This document shows, one piece after another, positions 16,621 to 25,261 of a stretch of 35,964 bases of DNA. The DNA is taken from assembly GCA_001897995.1 (NCBI GenBank), contig MKRV01000101.1, forward strand, positions 1 through 35,964, in the 5' to 3' direction. The notes under the pieces are model-generated. The model searched no databases. It saw nothing but the letters and a program-made list of their open reading frames with translations, and was not told the origin of the DNA. The DNA is from Alphaproteobacteria bacterium 65-37 (GTDB lineage Bacteria > Pseudomonadota > Alphaproteobacteria > Reyranellales > Reyranellaceae). Each line of letters opens with the position of its first letter. Positions within the stretch are counted from its first letter, which is position 1. A program made the translations under genes and the position numbers.

Positions 16621-17496
16621 ATGAAAACGCCGAACGCCCCACCGAGTTCCGCGCTGCTCGGTGCGCTCTATGCCGTCAGCGCCGCAATCGCTTTCAGCAC
16701 GGCTGGTGTCATTGTGCGGCGCATCGACCTTCCCGCTTGGGATGTGTCTTTCTGGCGAAGTGTCCTTTTGGTTGTCACGATGTTGCCATTAATGATCTGG
16801 CAACGGCGCAGCATCCTCGTCGATTCGCGCAACGCCGGCTCCGCATTGCTGATGAGCGCCGTATTGCTTGCCGGCAGCTTCGTCTCCTTCATCCTGGCGC
16901 TTGGCCTCGCGCCCGTCGCCAATGTGCTGATCATGTTCGGCGCGACGCCTTTCATCACCGCCATCGCCGCCCGCGTCTTCCTCGGAGAGCCTCTGCACGG
17001 CCATACGATTCTGGCCATGCTCGCAGCCGTCGTGGGACTCGCTCTCAGTGTCGCGGGCTCGCTGCAGGCCGGCGCACTTGCCGGCATGGCAATGGCCCTC
17101 GTCGTCGTGCTGTGCATGAGCGGCAATTACGTGGTCGTTCGGCATCGTCGCGATGTCGGTATGGCACCGTCGATCTGGCTGGCCGGCGTCATCTCCGCCC
17201 TGGTAGCCCTGCCATTTGCGCATCCCGAAAATGTCACCTGGGGACAGCTTCCCTGGCTGTTTGCCCTCAGTCCTGGCCAGCTCGCCGTCGGCCTGCTGCT
17301 CTACATGGCCAGTCTGAAGCGGATCCCCGCCGGCCGGGCGGCTCTTCTCGGCCTGCTCGAGCTCGTTCTGGGTCCCATCTGGGTATGGCTGTTCGATGGC
17401 GAAAAGCCGGGCGACCTGACCCTGATCGGCGGTGCCGTCGTGATCGGTGCTGCTGCGGCCAACGTGTGGCTGGATTCGCGCCGGCCCACTGGCTAA
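16621..17496 (+). CDS. EamA/DMT-superfamily transporter
   Basis: Inner-membrane protein of 291 residues with about ten hydrophobic helices in two EamA repeats. The first repeat begins ALLGALYAVSAAIAFSTAGVIVRR. The second begins LAGMAMALVVVLCMSGNYVVVRH near residue 155 and contains the R-I-P-A-G-R-A-A-L-L-G-L-L-E-L-V-L-G-P motif that ends most EamA repeats. Such carriers move metabolites or amino acids out of the cell, or take up organic substrates. ATG at 16621 is taken as the start because it begins just before the first helix; an upstream frame from 16546 lies over the divergent hydrolase. It is nine bases before the CoA-transferase gene. Confidence 0.87.
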   Translation: MKTPNAPPSSALLGALYAVSAAIAFSTAGVIVRRIDLPAWDVSFWRSVLLVVTMLPLMIWQRRSILVDSRNAGSALLMSAVLLAGSFVSFILALGLAPVANVLIMFGATPFITAIAARVFLGEPLHGHTILAMLAAVVGLALSVAGSLQAGALAGMAMALVVVLCMSGNYVVVRHRRDVGMAPSIWLAGVISALVALPFAHPENVTWGQLPWLFALSPGQLAVGLLLYMASLKRIPAGRAALLGLLELVLGPIWVWLFDGEKPGDLTLIGGAVVIGAAAANVWLDSRRPTG

Positions 17497-17505
17497 GAAC
17501 CGAGC

Positions 17506-18663
17506 ATGACCCAGAATGTAAAGGGCCCGCTCTCGGGCATCGTCGTCGTCGATCTCTCCCGCATCCTGGCGGGCCCCTACTGCACCCTGCTGATGGCCGA
17601 GATGGGGGCGCGGGTGATCAAGGTCGAGCCGCCCAAGGGGGGTGACGATGCGCGTGCCTACGGGCCTTTCGTCAAGGGCAAGTCGACCTACTTCGCCTCG
17701 GTCAATCGCGGCAAGGAGAGCATCGCGCTCGACCTCAAGGCCGACGCCGACCGCAAGGTCTTCGAGAAGCTGCTGGAGAAGGCCGACGTCGTTGTCGAGA
17801 ACTTCCGCCCCGGCACGATGGAGAAGCTGGGCTACGGCTGGGAGACTTTGCACGCCAGGTACCCGAAGCTGATCTATGCTTCGGCATCGGGCTTCGGCCA
17901 CACCGGCCCGAACTCCAAGGATCCCGCCTACGACATGGTCATGCAGGGCATGGGCGGCATCATGAGCATCACCGGCAACGAGGGTCAGCCGCCGAGCCGC
18001 GTCGGCATGTCGATCGGCGACATCGGCGCGGGCCTCTATACGGCCGTTGCGGTGAACGCCGCGCTGGTCCACCGCCTCAAGACCGGTGAGTCGACCAAGG
18101 TCGATATCGGCATGTTCGACTGCCAGCTCGCCCTGCTTGAGAATGCCATCATGCGCTACACAGTCGAGGGTGAGGTTCCCGGCCCGCTGGGTGCGCGCCA
18201 TCCCACGATCACCCCCTTCCAGGCCTTCAAGACCTCGGACGGCTCGATGATCATCGCGGCCGGCAATGACGGCCTCTTCGTCAAGACCTGCGAGGCGCTC
18301 GGCCGCTCCGACATGGCGACGAATCCCGACTACAAGACCAACGCGCTGCGCCAGAAGCACCACGGCAAGCTCGAGCACGAGATCGAGTCCGTGCTGAAGA
18401 GCAATACGACCGATCACTGGATCGCGGTGGTCTCCAAGGCGGGAGTCCCCTGCGGGCCGATCAACAACATCAAGCAGGCGATCGCCCATCCCCAGGTCGA
18501 GGCGCGCAACATGCTGGTCGAGGTGCCCGACGGCAGCGGCGGCACGCTGAAGCTCGCCGGCAATCCGCTGAAGATGTCGGCTTTCGCCGATCCGCCGACG
18601 CGTCAGGCGGCGCCGGATCTTGACGGCGACCGCCAGGCAATCCTCGCTTACGTCGGCGGCTGA
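17506..18663 (+). CDS. CaiB/BaiF (family III) CoA-transferase
   Basis: A protein of 385 residues that transfers CoA between carboxylic acids without a ping-pong phosphate step. VVDLSRILAGPYCTLLMAEMGA (residues 14-35) and VIKVEPPKGGDDAR are the first family blocks. The catalytic Asp172 lies in MSIGDIGAGLYTA, and VDIGMFDCQLALLENA follows. AGVPCGPINNIKQAIAHPQVEARNM is the characteristic C-terminal block. It lies between the EamA carrier and the penicillin-acylase-family gene, four bases before the latter, so an operon for uptake or release, CoA activation and amide hydrolysis is conceivable. The acid substrate cannot be read from the sequence; glutarate, oxalate, carnitine and alpha-methylacyl-CoA isomerase-like members all exist. 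Confidence 0.93.
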   Translation: MTQNVKGPLSGIVVVDLSRILAGPYCTLLMAEMGARVIKVEPPKGGDDARAYGPFVKGKSTYFASVNRGKESIALDLKADADRKVFEKLLEKADVVVENFRPGTMEKLGYGWETLHARYPKLIYASASGFGHTGPNSKDPAYDMVMQGMGGIMSITGNEGQPPSRVGMSIGDIGAGLYTAVAVNAALVHRLKTGESTKVDIGMFDCQLALLENAIMRYTVEGEVPGPLGARHPTITPFQAFKTSDGSMIIAAGNDGLFVKTCEALGRSDMATNPDYKTNALRQKHHGKLEHEIESVLKSNTTDHWIAVVSKAGVPCGPINNIKQAIAHPQVEARNMLVEVPDGSGGTLKLAGNPLKMSAFADPPTRQAAPDLDGDRQAILAYVGG

Positions 18664-18667
18664 TATC

Positions 18668-21103
18668 GTGCGGGTGTTGCTGCGTATCGCAGCCGGCCTG
18701 GGCAAGATCCTGGTCGGCACGGTGCTGGCAGTCGCGGTCTTCCTGCTCGGCACCTACTTCCAGGTCCTCGGCGCGCTGCCCTCCTACAGCGGCCATCTCG
18801 ACACGGCGGGGCTGAAGGCGCCGGTCGAGATCCAGCGCGACAAGAACGCCGTGCCGCACATCATTGCCGGGTCGCTCGAGGATGCCGCCTTCGCCCTGGG
18901 TTACGTCCATGCCCAGGATCGTTTCTGGCAGATGGAACTGATGCGTCGGCTGGGCCAGGGGCGCCTGTCCGAGCTGGTTCCGCCGACGCTGGTCGGCAGC
19001 GGCCTGATCGAGAGCGACCGGACGATGCGCGGGCTCGGCGTCTACCGCAAGGCGTCGGACAGCGTGAACGCGCTGTCGCCGACGATGCGCACCCAGATCG
19101 AAGCCTACGCCGCGGGCGTGAACGCCTGGATCTCCAACGAGGATCAGCAGTTCGGCCTCGAACTCACCGTCGTGAAGCTGCTGTCGGGAGGCCGCTACCG
19201 TCCGGAGCCCTGGCGGCCGGCGGACTCGCTGGTCTGGGCCAAGCTGATGGCGCTCGGGCTCGACGGCAATTGGCGCGCCGAGCTGCTGCGCCTGCGCCTC
19301 GCCCAGAAGATCGGCGAAGACGGAGTCAAATTCCTCATCGAGCCGGCAGGCGAGAGTCGCGATTCGACCCTCTCGCTGGTGACGCAAGCGGTGCGAAACA
19401 TCGACCTGGATCGGCTCTATCGCGAAACCGACAACGTCGCCACGCGCAAGCGCGAAGCCTCCAACGAATGGGTGCTGTCGGGTGCCCACTCGGTCTCGGG
19501 CAAGCCGCTACTCGCCAACGACCCACATCTCGGCTTCAGTTTCCCTGGCGTCTGGTATCTGGCGCGACTGGTCGGACCCGGCTTCGACATTCGCGGGGCC
19601 ACCTCGCCAGGATCACCGGCCGTCGTGCTCGGCCACAACGGCACGATAGGTTGGGGATTCACCACGACCAACCTCGACAGTCAGGATGTGTTCGTCGAGC
19701 GTGTCGATCCGACCGATCCCAATCGTTACATCACGCCCGACGGCGCCCGTTCCTTCGGTGTGCGGGAAGAGACCATCAACGTCGCCTGGGGCGATCCGAT
19801 CACCTTGCGCGTGCGCGAGACGCGGCATGGCCCGGTGATCGACGACTTCATCCGTCGCGCCGACGGGTCGACGCCGCAGGGCCACGTGCTGGCGCTGCAG
19901 GCCACTGCACTCGACGGCGCGGACACATCGGCCGAGGGTTTCGGGCGCCTCAGCACCGCGCAGAACTGGGAGGAGTTCCTCAACGCCGCCCGTCGCATCG
20001 TCTCGCCGATGCAGAACATGGTCTACGCCGACACATCGGGAAATATCGGCCTGATCGCGCCCGCCAAGGTGCCGATCCGACGCAAAGGCGACGGCTCCAT
20101 GCCGGTGCCGGGCTGGACGTCGGACTACGACTGGGCAGGCTTCGTTCCCTTCGATGAGCTGCCGCGGGTCTACAATCCGCCATCCGGGCTCATCGTCAAC
20201 GCCAATGCCCGCCTCGTGCCCGACGACTACCGCCATTTCATCAGCAAGGACTGGGCCGAACCGTACCGTCAGCGGCGTGCCGATCAGCTGCTGCGCGAGG
20301 TCGAGCGCCATCCGGTCTATGGCATGATCGTCATGCAGGCCGACAATCTGACACTCGATGCCAACGACATCCTGCCCTTCCTCCTGCGCGGCCAGCCGCG
20401 CAACGACCGCGCCGCCAGGGCGTACGACCTGCTCAGCAGATGGAACCGCTTCATGCTGGCAAGCCGGCCGGAGCCGCTGATCTACACGGCCTGGATCACC
20501 GAGCTGCAGCGCGGACTGCTGGCCGACGAGCTCGGCGAGAGCCTGTTCGACGCCGTTGCCGCGCCCAACGTGCCGTTGATGGTCCGCATCCTGCGCGACA
20601 AGCCCGGCTGGTGCGACGACGGCGGTACCACGGAAACCGAAAGCTGCGACGATGCCATCGCGCTGGCGCTGGAGCGGGCGCTGGACTGGATTTCCCGGCG
20701 GCACGGGCCCGACATGTCCAGGTGGCAATGGGGCAGCGAGCATCTCGCGGTTCATCGCCATCCGCTGTTCGATCGCATCCCGCTGCTGAGTGATATCGCT
20801 TCGGTGCGCTTTCCGTCCGACGGCGGCGGCCAGACCCTGAACCGGGCCTCGCCCTCCTATCGCGGCAACCGCCCGTTCGATGCCGTGCACGGCGCCGGCT
20901 ATCGCGGCATCTACGATTTCGCCGACCTGGAGAACAGCCGCTTCGCCATGCCGCTCGGCCAATCGGGCAACATGCTGTCTCCCTGGGCACGCAATTTCGT
21001 CGACCGCTGGCAGAAGCTCTCCTACGTCGAGATCGGCGGCACGCGCGCCGAGACCGCCCGCACCGCCATCGGCACCATCACCCTGACGCCGCCGCAGCGT
21101 TAG
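18668..21103 (+). CDS. Penicillin acylase family Ntn-hydrolase
   Basis: A protein of 811 residues that hydrolyses an amide such as a penicillin, an N-acyl-homoserine lactone or another acylated amine. A hydrophobic N-terminal stretch (about 12-33) is a signal or anchor for the periplasm. GYVHAQDRFWQMELMRRLGQGRLSEL is the alpha-chain signature. Autoproteolysis should occur before Ser265 in EASNEWVLSG, which becomes the N-terminal nucleophile. NDPHLGFSFPG and LGHNGTIGWGFTTTNLDSQD are conserved beta-chain blocks, and GGGQTLNR and SGNMLSPWARNFVDRW mark the C-terminal region. GTG at 18668 is chosen because it lies four bases after the CoA-transferase stop; a frame from 18620 would overlap that gene. 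The length is within the 750-850 range of the family. Confidence 0.92.
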   Translation: MRVLLRIAAGLGKILVGTVLAVAVFLLGTYFQVLGALPSYSGHLDTAGLKAPVEIQRDKNAVPHIIAGSLEDAAFALGYVHAQDRFWQMELMRRLGQGRLSELVPPTLVGSGLIESDRTMRGLGVYRKASDSVNALSPTMRTQIEAYAAGVNAWISNEDQQFGLELTVVKLLSGGRYRPEPWRPADSLVWAKLMALGLDGNWRAELLRLRLAQKIGEDGVKFLIEPAGESRDSTLSLVTQAVRNIDLDRLYRETDNVATRKREASNEWVLSGAHSVSGKPLLANDPHLGFSFPGVWYLARLVGPGFDIRGATSPGSPAVVLGHNGTIGWGFTTTNLDSQDVFVERVDPTDPNRYITPDGARSFGVREETINVAWGDPITLRVRETRHGPVIDDFIRRADGSTPQGHVLALQATALDGADTSAEGFGRLSTAQNWEEFLNAARRIVSPMQNMVYADTSGNIGLIAPAKVPIRRKGDGSMPVPGWTSDYDWAGFVPFDELPRVYNPPSGLIVNANARLVPDDYRHFISKDWAEPYRQRRADQLLREVERHPVYGMIVMQADNLTLDANDILPFLLRGQPRNDRAARAYDLLSRWNRFMLASRPEPLIYTAWITELQRGLLADELGESLFDAVAAPNVPLMVRILRDKPGWCDDGGTTETESCDDAIALALERALDWISRRHGPDMSRWQWGSEHLAVHRHPLFDRIPLLSDIASVRFPSDGGGQTLNRASPSYRGNRPFDAVHGAGYRGIYDFADLENSRFAMPLGQSGNMLSPWARNFVDRWQKLSYVEIGGTRAETARTAIGTITLTPPQR

Positions 21104-21324
21104 GCCGGCAATGGCCTTCTGTCTTTCTCCTCTCCCCCTTTTGGGAGAGAGGCTGGGAGAGGGGGATTTCTCAACCAGCACACCCTTTCCGTCACGCCGG
21201 CCCTCACCTCCCCGTTGCTCCGCGGCTTGTAACCAAGCCGCTCATGCAACGGGTCCCTTCCTCTCCCGCTAAAGAGGCTTGGTTACAAGCCGCGAAGCGG
21301 GAGAGGACTGATGAGGCCATTCCC
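21104..21324. terminator. Convergent gap with C-rich hairpins, probable terminator
   Basis: The 221-bp gap lies between two convergent genes. Close to the acylase end, ctctccc (21130-21136) pairs with gggagag (21143-21149) across a six-base loop, and it can pair alternatively with a second gggagag copy at 21155-21161. This gives a G/C-rich stem that could stop transcription, though only a short T run is nearby. A longer inverted repeat, described separately, fills 21221-21294. I saw no gene here. Confidence 0.45.
21221..21294. repeat. Long perfect inverted repeat between convergent genes
   Basis: The 19-bp arm at 21221-21239 is the exact reverse complement of 21276-21294, with 36 bases between. 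The key core is cttgtaaccaag / cttggttacaag. Outside the arms, similarity continues imperfectly (cctccccgttgct against agcgggagagg), so the original unit was longer, perhaps about 90 bp. It may be a dispersed repeat or a bidirectional terminator for the acylase and CBS-protein genes. Confidence 0.8.
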
Positions 21325-22641
21325 CTACGCTTCGTCGAACGGCGGCACCTCGCGGCGGGCCAGCAACTTGTCGATGCGGCGGCCGTCCATGTCGACGATT
21401 TCGAAGGACCAGCCGGCATAGGCGAATCGCTCGCCGGCAACCGGCAGATGGCCGAGCTGGCTGAGGGCAAAACCCGCGATCGTATGGAAGCGACCGCTGC
21501 TCGTCGGTGCCGGGATCGCCAGTCGGTTGAGGATGTCGGCCGCCGGTGCCATGCCGTCGATCAGCAGCGAACCGTCGTCGCGCTCCTGCACGTCGGGCCT
21601 CTCGCCTTCGATTTCCGGCAGGTCGCCGGCCAGAGCCTCCAGCAGGTCGGCCTGGGTGACGATCCCCTCGAGGCCGCCATACTCGTCGACCACCACGGCC
21701 AGCCGCACCGGCGCCTGCTTGAACTCCTCCAGGACCTTGAACACTGGTGTCGCCTCGTGGACCAGCAACGGCTTGCCGAGGACGGCTTCCAGATCGAGCG
21801 GACTGCCGGCCAGCAACTGATTGAGCAGGTGCTTCTTGGACACCGCTCCCATCAGCTCGTCGACGCTGCCGCGGCTGACCAGGAGCTGCTCGTGACGGCT
21901 TTCGCGCAGGGTCCTGACCACTTCCTCGTGGCTGTCGTCGAAGTCGATCCAGTCGACTTCGGTGCGTGGCGTCATGATGTCGCCGATGCGCCGGTTGCCG
22001 GCATCGAGGGCCCGCATCACGACTTCTTCCTGGGCGGCCTGCAGCAGGCCCGCATCCTGGCTCGCTGCGACAATCAGCTTGAGCTCACTGGCCGAATGGA
22101 GGGCTTCTTCGCCCGTTCCCGGTCTCAGACCGCACAGGCGCAGCACCATATTGCCAAGCCCGTTCAGGACGATGATCGCGGGCCGCAGCAGCCACAGGAA
22201 GACGCCGAGCGGCCGCACCACCCAAAGCGCCGTCCCTTCGCTGCGCTGGAGCGCCAGGCTCTTGGGTGCCAGCTCGCCCAGTACGATATGGAGAGCCGTG
22301 ATAACGATGAACGCGAAGGCAACGGCGATCGCATAGGTGCTGACGCCGATCCATGCCCCCATGGCATGGCCCAGCCACGGCTCGATCAGATGCGCCAGCG
22401 CCGGCTCGCCCACCCAGCCGAGGGCCAGCGAGGAGATGGTGATGCCGAGCTGCGTCGCCGCGAGGTTGGAATCGAGACTGCCCAGGGCGCGATCGAGCGC
22501 CTTGGCGTTCATCCGGCCGGCCGCGACCAGCTCGGCCACGCGACTGCGGCGGACGGCGACCAGCGAGAATTCTGCGGCGACGAAAAATCCGTTGGCGGCG
22601 ACGAGGAAGAGAACGGCGATCAGGCCGCCAATATCGGACAT
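21325..22641 (-). CDS. CorC/HlyC (hemolysin-like) CNNM/CBS transmembrane protein
   Basis: A protein of 438 residues. The N-terminal DUF21/CNNM domain (about 1-195) starts with GGLIAVLFLVAANGFFVAAEFSLVAVRRSR and includes GELAPKSLALQRSE. A CBS pair follows (about 215-340), with IMTPRTEVDWIDFDDSHEEV and LAVVVDEYGGLEGIVTQADLLEALAGDLPEIEGE. The C-terminal CorC_HlyC domain (about 355-435) contains GRFHTIAGFALSQLGHLP. Family members are linked to Mg2+/Co2+ efflux or membrane ion homeostasis; the hemolysin name is historical. A GGAG ribosome-binding site precedes the ATG at 22641. It lies 24 bases downstream of the TauD gene and probably ends that operon. Confidence 0.93.
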   Translation of the reverse strand: MSDIGGLIAVLFLVAANGFFVAAEFSLVAVRRSRVAELVAAGRMNAKALDRALGSLDSNLAATQLGITISSLALGWVGEPALAHLIEPWLGHAMGAWIGVSTYAIAVAFAFIVITALHIVLGELAPKSLALQRSEGTALWVVRPLGVFLWLLRPAIIVLNGLGNMVLRLCGLRPGTGEEALHSASELKLIVAASQDAGLLQAAQEEVVMRALDAGNRRIGDIMTPRTEVDWIDFDDSHEEVVRTLRESRHEQLLVSRGSVDELMGAVSKKHLLNQLLAGSPLDLEAVLGKPLLVHEATPVFKVLEEFKQAPVRLAVVVDEYGGLEGIVTQADLLEALAGDLPEIEGERPDVQERDDGSLLIDGMAPAADILNRLAIPAPTSSGRFHTIAGFALSQLGHLPVAGERFAYAGWSFEIVDMDGRRIDKLLARREVPPFDEA

Positions 22642-22665
22642 GTCTTTCTCCGCGAAGAGGCGTCG

Positions 22666-23502
22666 CTATCGGGGTTTGTCGCCGGCGAGCGTGATGCGGT
22701 GCATGACGCGGCGATAGCCGTGATAGTCGTTGATCGGATTGTGCATGGCCGAGCGGTTGTCCCAGAAGGCTAGCGAGCCCGGCTCCCAGCGGAAGCGGCA
22801 GGTGAATTCCGGGCGCACCTGATGCTCCCACAGGAACTTCAGCAGCGGCAGGCTCTCTTTCTCCGTCCAGCCCTTTATGTGCGAGGTATGGGCGTCGGAG
22901 GTATACAGCGCCTTGCGGCCGGTCTCGGGATGGGTGCGGACAAGCGGGTGTTCGGCCGTCAGCTCCTTGAGCTCCGCCCCCGCCGCCTTCATGCGATCCT
23001 CGCGCGTCTTGGATACATCGGCCTTGGCCGACGAGGAGACGCCCGTCAGCCCGTCAAGAGTAGCCCTCAGCCCATCCGACAGCGCTTCGTAGGCGAGATA
23101 CTGATTGGCGAACATCGTGTCGCCGCCATAGGGCGGAACCTCGCGCGCCAGCAGCATGCTGCCCATCGGCGGCTCTGACAGATAGGTCGTATCGGAGTGC
23201 CAGATGCCGCCGAAATTGTTGCGCTCGTGCTCGAGCTTCACGACCGGCGTGATCATCGGTGACTCGGGCAACCCCTTGAGCTGGGGGTACTCGACGGGCT
23301 CTCCGAACTTGCGCGCGAAAGCAAGCTGCTGCAACGGGGTGACCGTCTGGTTGCGCAGGAAGATCACGAGGTGATCCAGCAAGGCCTGCCGCACCTCCGA
23401 CACGACGTCCGCCTCGAGATCGTGCGCGATGTCGACACCGTGAATTTCCGCCCCCAGGGCACCGGCGATGGGCCTTACCTCGATATGGCGATAGTTGCGC
23501 AT
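22666..23502 (-). CDS. TauD/TfdA-family Fe(II)/2-oxoglutarate dioxygenase
   Basis: A protein of 278 residues that couples 2-oxoglutarate decarboxylation to hydroxylation of a small substrate, in characterised members releasing sulfite from taurine or cleaving aryloxyacetates. The metal triad is His102 and Asp104 (GGIWHSDTTY) and His268 (RRVMHRITLAG), and the arginine that follows binds 2-oxoglutarate. GAEIHGVDIAHDL at the N-terminus and FANQYLAYEALSDGLR are family blocks. LAFWDNRSAMHNPINDYHG precedes the distal histidine. The ATG at 23500-23502 gives the normal length; a longer frame back to 23754 would overlap the upstream crotonase gene. It lies 11 bases after that gene. The substrate is unknown. 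Confidence 0.93.
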   Translation of the reverse strand: MRNYRHIEVRPIAGALGAEIHGVDIAHDLEADVVSEVRQALLDHLVIFLRNQTVTPLQQLAFARKFGEPVEYPQLKGLPESPMITPVVKLEHERNNFGGIWHSDTTYLSEPPMGSMLLAREVPPYGGDTMFANQYLAYEALSDGLRATLDGLTGVSSSAKADVSKTREDRMKAAGAELKELTAEHPLVRTHPETGRKALYTSDAHTSHIKGWTEKESLPLLKFLWEHQVRPEFTCRFRWEPGSLAFWDNRSAMHNPINDYHGYRRVMHRITLAGDKPR

Positions 23503-23513
23503 GTTCGTGCCCC

Positions 23514-24317
23514 TTACCCTTTGCTCCAGGATGGCGACGCCTTGGCCTTGAACGCCTTGATGCCTTCCGCCGCCTGCGGCCGCCGCAGCAATCCGACCAG
23601 GCTTTCTGCTGCCGCGTCGAGAATCGTGCGCTCGTCTTCTGTCGCACATGACAGTACCAGACGCTTGGCTGCCGCGAGGGCTGCCGGTTCCATTTTCAGG
23701 ATATCCTCCAGCAGCCGCTGCAGCGTGGCCTCGAGTTCCTCGCCGGTCCGGCAAAGATGGCGCCCGATGCCCAGCCGGTACGCTTCGGCGGCGTCGATCA
23801 CCCGGCCGGTGACGGCAAGGTCGCGCATCGCCCCCTCACCCAGCCGCCGTACCAGGAAAGGAATGATCTGCGAGGGAATGAAGCCGACCTTGGGTTCCGG
23901 CACGCCGAAATGCGCACTCTGATGCAGCACGACCACGTCTGAGCAGCAGGCCATGCCGAACCCGCCGCCCACCGCCGACCCTTCGACGACCGAGATCGTC
24001 GCCTGTGGCAGGCCATCGAGTGCCAGCAGCGCATTACCGAACTGGCGATAGGCCGGCAGCAGCGGGTCGGTTTCGCCGCTGGCCGGCTTGGGCGGCATGT
24101 TGGCCATGGCGTCGAGATCGCCGCCGGCGCAGAAATGCCCACCGGCGCCGCGCAGCACCAGCACCCGACACGTATCGTCGTCACGAATGCGGCCGAACAC
24201 GTCCTCCAGTTCCAACATCATGCCGTGTGTCAGCGCATTGCGCCGCTCCGGACGGTTGAAGGTCAACCACGCAACGGCGCCACGGCGCTCGAGCAGCAGG
24301 AAGGCATAGTCGGCCAT
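23514..24317 (-). CDS. Enoyl-CoA hydratase/isomerase (crotonase) family protein
   Basis: A protein of 267 residues with the crotonase fold. FNRPERRNALT and HFCAGGDLDAM (CAGGD at 63-67) form the CoA pocket, and VEGSAVGGGFGMACCSD forms the oxyanion loop. The second acidic residue, Glu141 (GVPEPKVGFIP), is present. The position of the first catalytic glutamate of classical enoyl-CoA hydratase (GGGCE) is Gly121, so a simple hydratase mechanism is doubtful, and an isomerase, hydrolase or lyase is possible. The ATG at 24315-24317 is used instead of an upstream TTG. It starts the operon crotonase-TauD-CBS protein, and its start is 37 bases from the divergent mepA start. Confidence 0.9.
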   Translation of the reverse strand: MADYAFLLLERRGAVAWLTFNRPERRNALTHGMMLELEDVFGRIRDDDTCRVLVLRGAGGHFCAGGDLDAMANMPPKPASGETDPLLPAYRQFGNALLALDGLPQATISVVEGSAVGGGFGMACCSDVVVLHQSAHFGVPEPKVGFIPSQIIPFLVRRLGEGAMRDLAVTGRVIDAAEAYRLGIGRHLCRTGEELEATLQRLLEDILKMEPAALAAAKRLVLSCATEDERTILDAAAESLVGLLRRPQAAEGIKAFKAKASPSWSKG

Positions 24318-24354
24318 GGGCAAAGTCTTAGCGAGCGACTATCCTGCCAACAAG

Positions 24355-25203
24355 ATGATGCGTTTGCTCGTTCCGCTGCTCGCGGGCTTTCTGTCGATGG
24401 CCGTCCAGATGGCCACTCAAGCGGCGGCACAGGATTGGGCGACCGTGACCACCCCCTCGCCCGGGCCGACGCAATCGATCGGCTTCTACACGGCCGGGTG
24501 CCTGCAGGGCGCGGTAGCCCTGCCGCTCGAGGGGCCAGGCTACGAGGCGATCCGGATCAGCCGCAATCGCTATTGGGGGCAGCCCGTCATCGTCGATTTC
24601 ATCACAACTCTGGCGGAAAAGATCCGCGCCGCCGGCCAGCCCCATCTTTACATTGGCGACATCGGCCAGCCGCGCGGCGGTCCCGCGCCGTCAGGCCATG
24701 CCAGCCACCAGGTCGGCCTCGATGCCGATATCTGGTTCGAGCGCCAGCCAGGAGCTCGCCGGGCGCCGACGGACCGCGAAAATCCCCGGCTGCGCTCCCT
24801 GGTTCGTGGCGACGACAGCGGCATCGACGACACGGTCTTTTCCCAGCAGCATGTCACGCTGCTGCGCACCGCTGCCGAGATGCCCCATCTCGACCGCATG
24901 TTCGTGAACAAGTGGATCAAGGAACGGCTCTGCCATACCACGACGGGCAATCGCGCCTGGCTGCGCAAGCTCGTGCCCTGGTACGGACACGACGAGCATT
25001 TCCATATCCGGCTCTATTGCCCACCGGGCAATCCGCAGTGCCAGCCGCAGGCCAGCTACCCGGACGACGACGGCTGCGGCGAGGCGCTCGATGCCTGGTT
25101 CCGCAAGGCACCGATCACGCCGCCACCGCCGGGCGCACCGCCGCCCAAACCTTATCGTCCGAAGCTGCCCACTGCCTGCCAGGCGGTCCTGCAGGCCCGG
25201 TGA
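24355..25203 (+). CDS. mepA: Penicillin-insensitive murein DD-endopeptidase
   Basis: Periplasmic zinc peptidase of the LAS family that cleaves D-alanyl-meso-DAP crosslinks between peptidoglycan strands. The 282-residue precursor has a signal peptide (MMRLLVPLLAGFLSMAVQMA, cleavage probably after AAAQ near residue 26). The zinc ligands are His118 and Asp125 in GHASHQVGLDADIWF and His217 in GHDEHFHIRL; His115 and His215 are the accompanying histidines. LYIGDIGQPRGGPAPSGH matches MepA. A proline-rich C-terminal tail (ITPPPPGAPPPKPYRPK) follows the domain. ATG at 24355 starts the signal peptide; a second ATG follows at 24358. It stands alone between a divergent and a convergent gene. Confidence 0.93.
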   Translation: MMRLLVPLLAGFLSMAVQMATQAAAQDWATVTTPSPGPTQSIGFYTAGCLQGAVALPLEGPGYEAIRISRNRYWGQPVIVDFITTLAEKIRAAGQPHLYIGDIGQPRGGPAPSGHASHQVGLDADIWFERQPGARRAPTDRENPRLRSLVRGDDSGIDDTVFSQQHVTLLRTAAEMPHLDRMFVNKWIKERLCHTTTGNRAWLRKLVPWYGHDEHFHIRLYCPPGNPQCQPQASYPDDDGCGEALDAWFRKAPITPPPPGAPPPKPYRPKLPTACQAVLQAR

Positions 25204-25207
25204 TCCG

Positions 25208-25261
25208 TTCCTCCCCATTCATATGGGGAGGTGCCCGCGTAATCGCGGGCGGAGGGGTCAT
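25208..25261. repeat. Mosaic palindromic repeat, left copy
   Basis: This 54-bp unit combines two palindromes: cctcccca-ttcata-tggggagg, then gcccgcg-taat-cgcgggc, ending ggaggggtcat. An inverted, slightly diverged copy lies at 25394-25446, about 130 bp away. The unit begins five bases after the mepA stop. It resembles the mosaic REP-like elements of alphaproteobacteria and could form a terminator stem for mepA. Confidence 0.8.

Noticed and set aside
16789..18753. Open frame of 654 codons on the minus strand
   Set aside because: It is antisense to the EamA and CoA-transferase genes, has low-complexity Arg/Asp/His content and no domain motif.
19613..21181. Open frame of 522 codons antisense to the acylase
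   Set aside because: It mirrors the acylase coding sequence and runs into the terminator region; no motif.
21221..21294. Insertion sequence ends
   Set aside because: Only 36 bases lie between the arms, there is no transposase and no target duplication was seen.
21244..22773. Open frame of 509 codons on the plus strand
   Set aside because: It is antisense to the CorC/HlyC gene and begins inside an inverted repeat.
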